This document shows positions 58,338 through 64,000 of a stretch of 64,000 nucleotides of DNA, one piece after another. Every line of letters starts with the position of its first letter. Position 1 is the first letter of the stretch. The stretch is from assembly GCA_000711775.1 (NCBI GenBank), contig ARYC01001457.1, positions 35,186 to 99,185 of the forward strand, given 5' to 3'. The notes under the pieces are model-generated. The model had not been told where the DNA came from and searched no databases. It was given only the letters and a program-made list of their open reading frames with translations. Both the position numbers and the translations under genes were made by a program. This DNA is from Oxytricha trifallax. Taxonomy: Eukaryota > Ciliophora > Spirotrichea > Sporadotrichida > Oxytrichidae.

Positions 58338-60531
58338 ATGAGATCAACCAAAATTTTCGTTTGCTTAGCCATTATAATAATTATGGTCAGCATTCAATCA
58401 GTCTTATCAAAGAAATCAGACAATCTTATATTTATTAAATTTATAGAATATATAAATAATTAAATTAAAAATGGGGTGGAATTATTAGATCTTCTGGAGA
58501 AATATTTAATGTATAATATATAATGATCTTAAAGAAGTAAGATTTAAAAAATAAATTAACAACATATAAGAATTTTCATTTTATTCTATAATTAGTATAT
58601 ATTTAATTTCACATGAAATAATCTAAGATTGTATTTTTAAATATATTTAAATATATATTTTTCCTATGCTTATATACTTTATCTATATGATTATTTTAAT
58701 TCTTTAATAATTTTTTCATTAATATGGTTAATATAATTAGATATCTATATAATTTATCAACACATTTCTAAAAACTTCTAATGTATCATTAATCATACTA
58801 TTACAATATTTGTTCATAATATCTCCCCTATCTGCATTTTCACTATCTATAATTAATAAAATATTAGAATGAGAAAAATGCATTAAAATGTTTTTTTAAT
58901 GTTTGGATATGTAAATTATTACAGTTGCTTATTGAATTTATTATAAACCCTTTTTAAACTAATCATTTAATATAAAAATATAGATTATATCTGTAAGTTT
59001 GAGATAATAATATTTTGATACTAATAAACTAAATGTATAAATATATTAACAGTTTTTATTTTAAAATTAGAGTATTAAAAATTTAACTATTCATGTTAAC
59101 TTGCTTGAAAATAATGATTAATTTATATAATAATACTCCTTGGAAAAATATTCTTGATTTATAAACTCCCCCCTTCAAATATTTAATATACAATATGAGT
59201 TTGATTGCCAATGAAATTCAAAAAACTAAGATATTTCAAAAGTAAAATTCATATTGTACAATGATATAAAGAAAAGGCATATTATATGCTTTTTAATTTA
59301 ATTACTTTATTTATTATAAGCATCTTTAAAACGCTTAGAATAACACAATGTAAATTGATAATTAGTCATTATCATATAAATTTTGCAAATATTTAATATA
59401 ATTTTAGAATGTTTTTATATATTTTTAAATCATATTATTTCCTGAAGAATGATTTATTTTTAAACCCAAAGAAAGCAAAATTTTATCATAATAAGATTTA
59501 AAATTTATAATTTGTTAAATCTCTATAAAATTAAATATTTGTATAAACAAAATCAAAAAACTGACAATGATTATTATCATAAATGACATTATGTTATTTG
59601 CATATTTGCTCCTTATTAACTTATGATGGATCTTTATTAAATAATTTATAATAGATGATTGTGATGATTTTTAATCTTTAGAAACAAATTTTATTACCCT
59701 ATAAAAGGGTAAAACTTGTTTTTAAATAAAATTTATATTTTGATTTAATTTATGAATTCTATTATAATTTTAATGAATCATATTATTTTACCAAAAACAT
59801 TTCATTTTATAATATGAGACTGATGCTTCAACAGCCCCTCAGAACAGATTAGTAAATTAAATCGTGAGGGCGACTGAGGAATCTCAACTACAATAAAAAG
59901 ACGGCACTTCGTCAATATTAACTTCTACCAAATTATAAAATATTTTTTATTATCATATAATAAATCGAACCTCATTAATTATCCTTAAAAATTAAAATCA
60001 ATTATACTTTTTATTAAAATATTAATATGAGAAAAATTTGGAAAATTTAAGCTAAATAATTATAATTATACAACAAAATTAATTTAATTGTTTTCTAATA
60101 TATATTTTTATTGAAAGACACCATAATGAAATAAAAATTAGTTTCTAACATTATAAACATTAAAATCAAATTTTTTATATTTTATTAATCTAATAATTTT
60201 ATTCATAAAGATAATCAAGTTATTTTGATTGTTTAATTTATTAACAAATTAGAAGAAGGAGAAAACACTTCAGAATAAAAAGGCCTTACTTATGTAGATG
60301 TGATTTTATTTTGGTTATTGGCAGCTTAATTATTTAATAACTTTATTTAAAATACTTAAAAATAGTCAATTATATATTTTAGCGGGGGCAATATATCTGT
60401 TTTAATATATTAGATAAATACTTGTTGAAAATACCTGTTTATACGGCTCTAAAAAGAAATCCATTAAATCAACTTATTCATAGTAGGTTATTACTGAGCA
60501 GCCGTAAATACAAATCATAATTATTCAGTGA
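58338..60531 (+). CDS. Small type I membrane protein, germline copy 3 (five segments)
   Basis: Segments: a 58338-58424 (MRSTKIFVCLAIIIIMVSIQ...), b 58470-58500 (GVELLDLLE), c 59816-59935 (TDASTAPQNRLVNQIVRATE...), d 60245-60325 (EEGENTSEQKGLTYVDVILF...), e 60381-60531 (GAIYLFQYIRQILVEN..., IIIIQ, TGA 60529-60531). Pointers AAT, GAGA, CAAATTA and AGC give one continuous frame of about 150 residues. Closest to copy 1, but the stalk in segment d is longer and mostly different (EEGENTSEQKG against KDGDVTG), while segments a, b and the tail are almost unchanged. Same layout: signal peptide, Gln-rich ectodomain, one helix, basic tail. Confidence 0.72.
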
Positions 60532-61598
60532 CTTATTAAATATTTTAATTAAATAAATCACCATTCCCCTCTATAAATCAATTAAAATATACACATTCAT
60601 CATTGAGTATTAAAATATAGTCTCAGGTAAATAAAACTCCATATTAAATATTAAAGTAGTATTGGTTAAGTTAATTTATATCATAAAAATTATCTGGCTG
60701 TTTTTTGTTGTTTGAAAATAAATCAAATAAATTATGGGCTTCAAATTTATAAAGATTTTCATAAGTTCTAATAAATTAAATAGGACTTTATAAAACTATT
60801 TTAATAATAGATAATAATGGTTAATTATTGATAAATTTTTAATCATTGAGTTATATAATTCTAAGATGGTATTGTTTTGTTAATCCAAAATATTCAATTT
60901 AAAAATAATGATAGATTTTTATAATAAAACTATTTTAGAAATATTTTATCAATATTTAAAGATTTTAATCTTTAGGTATAATTTAAAGAAGTTATTTTTT
61001 TCAAGTATTAACATAATATTAGAGATAGTTCTAAATTTATTATATATTTTAAAATCATAGAAAACATTTTTGATAATTTTTTCAAGTTTTAAAACATTAA
61101 TACCTGAAAAATATAAAAATAAAGGCATATTAATGAAATTAAAAACTTAATATAACTATTTAATAATATATTTATCTATTATTTTAACATAATATACATT
61201 GTGAAAACTAAAAAAATATTCAAATCTTATAATTATAAATTTAACATAAGTTAGATAAATTTCATTCATTTATAAAGACCGGAAATATTACCTACAATAT
61301 AAAAAAAACAATAAATTCAGCTTTTTAAAATATAATAAATACGATATTGTTTTAAGAGTAATTTAATATTAAATTAATTGCTTTTAACACATGCTTGTTA
61401 TTGGTATAGCAATTGATACTAAAATTTAATAATTATAGTAATAATATTCAAAGTCGTAGTTTATTAAATAGTAAAGTATGAATTTTTTATTAAATTAAAG
61501 TTTAGTGGATATTAAATATACAAGAAGTAATCAAGCAGATGGATTTTTAATAGCTTTAAACTTAAATTAAATTTTTATAATCATGAAAGAAACAGCAT

Positions 61599-61769
61599 TA
61601 AAAACCCCAAAACACCTTAATGAGGTTTATAAGTGCTTTAATTTTTAGGATATAGTTGGGGTCTTATTAAGGTTAGTAGAAAAATCATGTTTTATGTGAA
61701 TTAAATGAATAAATATTATTTAATAGTGTCCTTAAATCAAAGAAATTTTATCTGCTTGTCTTTATTGTA
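61599..61769. mobile_element. TBE-F: left-end fragment of a telomere-bearing element
   Basis: AAAACCCCAAAACACCTTAA and the subterminal sequence match TBE-C almost base for base through TTTATCTGCTTGTCTTTATT, then homology stops at about 61769 where TAAAACCCC starts unrelated sequence. Confidence 0.85.
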
Positions 61770-61816
61770 AAACCCCATAGATCAAATAAGACATGAGAAA
61801 TTGGGGATGCCCCCCA

Positions 61817-64000
61817 CATACCTGGAATTTTTTTAAATTCCAGTTTTAAATTTGAATTCCAGATCTGGAAAAAAAATTCCAGTTTTAAATCTGGAACCAA
61901 AAAAAAAATTATTTATTCCAGATTTAGAACTGGAATTCCATGTATAAATCTGGAATTTTTTTTCCAGATCTGGAACCTCATTCAAATAATTTTTATTTTT
62001 TCAATTAATATTAATTCAAAAAAAATATATTTTTTTCCAATTAATATTTATCAATAAAATTTATAAATTTTTATATTTCCAATTATTATTTATTTTAAGA
62101 AAATCTCTTAAATATATCTTCTATATATAAATAATTAAATCTATTATTCTTAATGAAATAGTATATTTGCCATTTATGAATCTTCAAAATTTTGCATATT
62201 TTAATAGGTACTATTATAAAAATAAAAAAATTTTTTCTAAAAACATTCCTACCCTTTATTTTATAATATTATTTTATATAATAATTATCAGTTTTTTTTA
62301 TATCTTTTATAAATAACTTTGACATAGTAATAGAATTGTATAAAACCCCATTTATTAAAGACTGTTTAAATTTTAATGGTATATAATAAAAAATACACAT
62401 TTATAATTTATTAATTATATATTTTAGCGATCTAATCCAAAAAATTAACTCTTTTTCTGTAATCAGTAATAGTTTGTATATAATTTTTTACCTCCTATTA
62501 ATAACTTTGTAATGTATTGTAATTATTTTAAAAATAATCCTTATATTTGAAAATTTAATTATAGTTATATGACTTTTTCATTGACGATTTTAATTATGAA
62601 GAATTTCATATTTTTAAATCTGGATTTTAGAGAATATCTCAATAATAATGGCAATGCAATAGTTTAAATTCATAGACTTAGGATGATTGAAATTGTTAGT
62701 TACCCTTTATTAAGTAAAATTATGTTATGTAAATGTTATTTTGTTACTTTATCATATGGGTACATATACTTTCATTAATCTTGGATCAGTGCGTTCAAGT
62801 TCAGATAAAATTATCATAATATATATGATTAATTATAATGTTTAAACTATTTGACTATATCTAATATTAAGTAAAATAAATCTTTAATTAATCATTATAA
62901 TAAAGATCTTACTCTTTTAATTTTTATAAGTATATTTTTAAAAATATATCTTCTTATCTAAAGATAATTCTAGTATGGTTGATAATCTATACATTCATTA
63001 TTTTTTATAATTTTTAGTTTGACTCCATGTTAATTTTTAAACTAATTTAATATATAGTTAATATTTTAATTTAATTTACATGTGTAATCAAATTTCCAAA
63101 ATTAGTTTACACATAAAATTCATCATTTATGATTAGAGGGTCTATGTTAAATTTTGACAATTATATTCAGAATAATAAGTTTACCAAAGTGCAATGTTAA
63201 GCACACTAATCATTAAATATATTAATTTATCATCTACTAATTTTAATTTAGAATATTTTTCTTATAGAACTAAGAATTCCTTATAAAAACTATTAATTAT
63301 ATCATGATATAAGTATATTCTTTCAATGTTTGAATCCTTAATTATACTATATATAAAGATAGTTTAACTAAAATTTGAAATTTGGTTACATATAGAATTT
63401 CAATTAAAATGCTAAATATATATTAATAAAACACTCAAACTTGCAGTAAAAGTCTATAGACTTTTTAACCATCACTAAATGCATTTGAATGTCAAAAGTA
63501 ACTTTTTTATTAAAAATGATATATTTTTTATATTAATACTTGCATTATATTTTCAATTAATTTTCATTTATTAAAAAGACTTATTATCTTATAAATCATA
63601 ATTTCATATTTAAAATTAATTTTTTAAATAATAATATATACAAATTTAAAGTAATATTAAGATAAAAAATACTTCCTAAGTTTGAAAAAAAATTTTCAAA
63701 AAATATTATAATTTAGAATAATCTATTAAAAATATAAAAAATAAAAAAATGTCAAAATTTATAATTTAGAATAATCTAATTAAAAATATAAAAAATAAAA
63801 AAATGTCAAAATTTATTAATGATTTTTATTTAAAAAAATTTAAAGCAAATTTCATAGTTGTGTCTGATATATACTAGTTTTAAATCTGAAGTTTCAGATT
63901 TAAATCTGGAATTCCAGTTTTAAATCTGGAACATTTTTCTCAGATCTGGAATTCCAGTTTTAAAAAAAAGTTCCAGATTTAAATCTGGAATTCCAGTTTT
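61817..64000. mobile_element. Possible AT-rich element with palindromic motif clusters at both ends
   Basis: At 61826-61976 and again at 63877-64000 there are repeated units such as TTCCAGTTTTAAATCTGGAA, CCAGATCTGGAA and GGAATTCCAG, in both orientations. The interior (62000-63870) is very AT-rich without a gene. Mirrored motif clusters suggest the two ends of one transposon-like element, or a local expansion of a hairpin repeat; the right end runs off the window. Confidence 0.45.
63709..63822 (+). repeat. Tandem duplication of a ~58-bp AT-rich unit
   Basis: The unit running from ATAATTTAGAATAATCTA through AAAAATATAAAAAATAAAA to ATGTCAAAATTTAT occurs twice head to tail with one or two differences. 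Confidence 0.8.

Larger units (their letters stand above)
57449..61598. repeat. Segmental duplication unit, copy II
   Basis: Counterpart of 37286-41488; it carries the orphan N-terminus, membrane-protein copy 3 and the start of TBE-F at the position where copy I carries TBE-C. Confidence 0.9.

Overview
This window reads as germline (micronuclear) DNA of a spirotrich ciliate of the Oxytricha/Stylonychia/Tetmemena type. Coding regions use in-frame TAA and TAG where Gln is expected, and TGA is the normal stop. Introns are tiny (about 34-76 nt, GT..AG). Several genes are split by AT-rich internal eliminated sequences (IES) bounded by short direct-repeat pointers (GGC, TGCT, TGAA, CAAATT, AGC). 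Transposons ending in CAAAACCCCAAAACCCC match the telomere-bearing elements (TBE) known from Oxytricha germline DNA. Because TAA/TAG are sense codons, a standard-code reading chops every real gene into pieces.

1-34 kb is gene-rich. It holds a host gene split by a LINE retrotransposon with a 14-bp target duplication (2-4970); a small Q/N-rich gene with three introns (5088-5936); a damaged cyclic-nucleotide-gated K+ channel (6542-8005, minus); Q-rich hypothetical genes (8826-9468 and 9938-10442, minus); ribosomal protein eL18 (10701-11306, minus); a hAT-like MITE (11574-12071); a sperm-tail PG-rich repeat ciliary protein (12738-14858); mitochondrial Hsp10 (15001-15385); a Cu/Zn superoxide dismutase lacking one copper ligand (15894-16471); a long coiled-coil protein with an ATG-only first exon (16833-19388, minus); a decayed papain-family protease (19645-20747); splicing factor SF3B6/p14 (21194-21889, minus); two palindromic MITEs (22685-24139); and a lineage-specific gene (24256-26227, minus).

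26.6-61.8 kb is built from TBE transposons. TBE-A (26614-30754), TBE-B (33248-37285) and TBE-E (53113-57236) are full length; TBE-D (49277-57448) is full length but split by TBE-E; TBE-C (41489-43338) and TBE-F (61599-61769) are truncated. Each full element carries a DDE transposase (42-kDa gene), a 22-kDa-type gene and a zinc-finger/protein-kinase fusion (57-kDa gene). TBE-B sits inside the coding sequence of a host gene (31045-37647), and removal of TBE-B plus one ATT copy restores the frame.

Between the TBEs lie three germline copies of a previously unrecognised (to me) small membrane-protein gene (38166-40409, 43776-47573, 58338-60531). Each is split into five segments with pointers and encodes about 143-150 residues: a signal peptide, an acidic/Gln-rich ectodomain, one membrane helix and a basic tail ending IIIIQ. 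The block 37286-41488 is repeated at 57449-61598. The flanks of TBE-D (AAT left, ATT right) suggest that the repeat arose by unequal exchange between TBE copies.

The last 2.2 kb (61.8-64 kb) is an AT-rich element with many palindromic CCAGATTTAAATCTGG-like motifs at both ends and no recognisable gene. Many genes carry single-base frameshifts, often beside homopolymers. Part of these may be read errors, so intact-versus-pseudogene calls are cautious.
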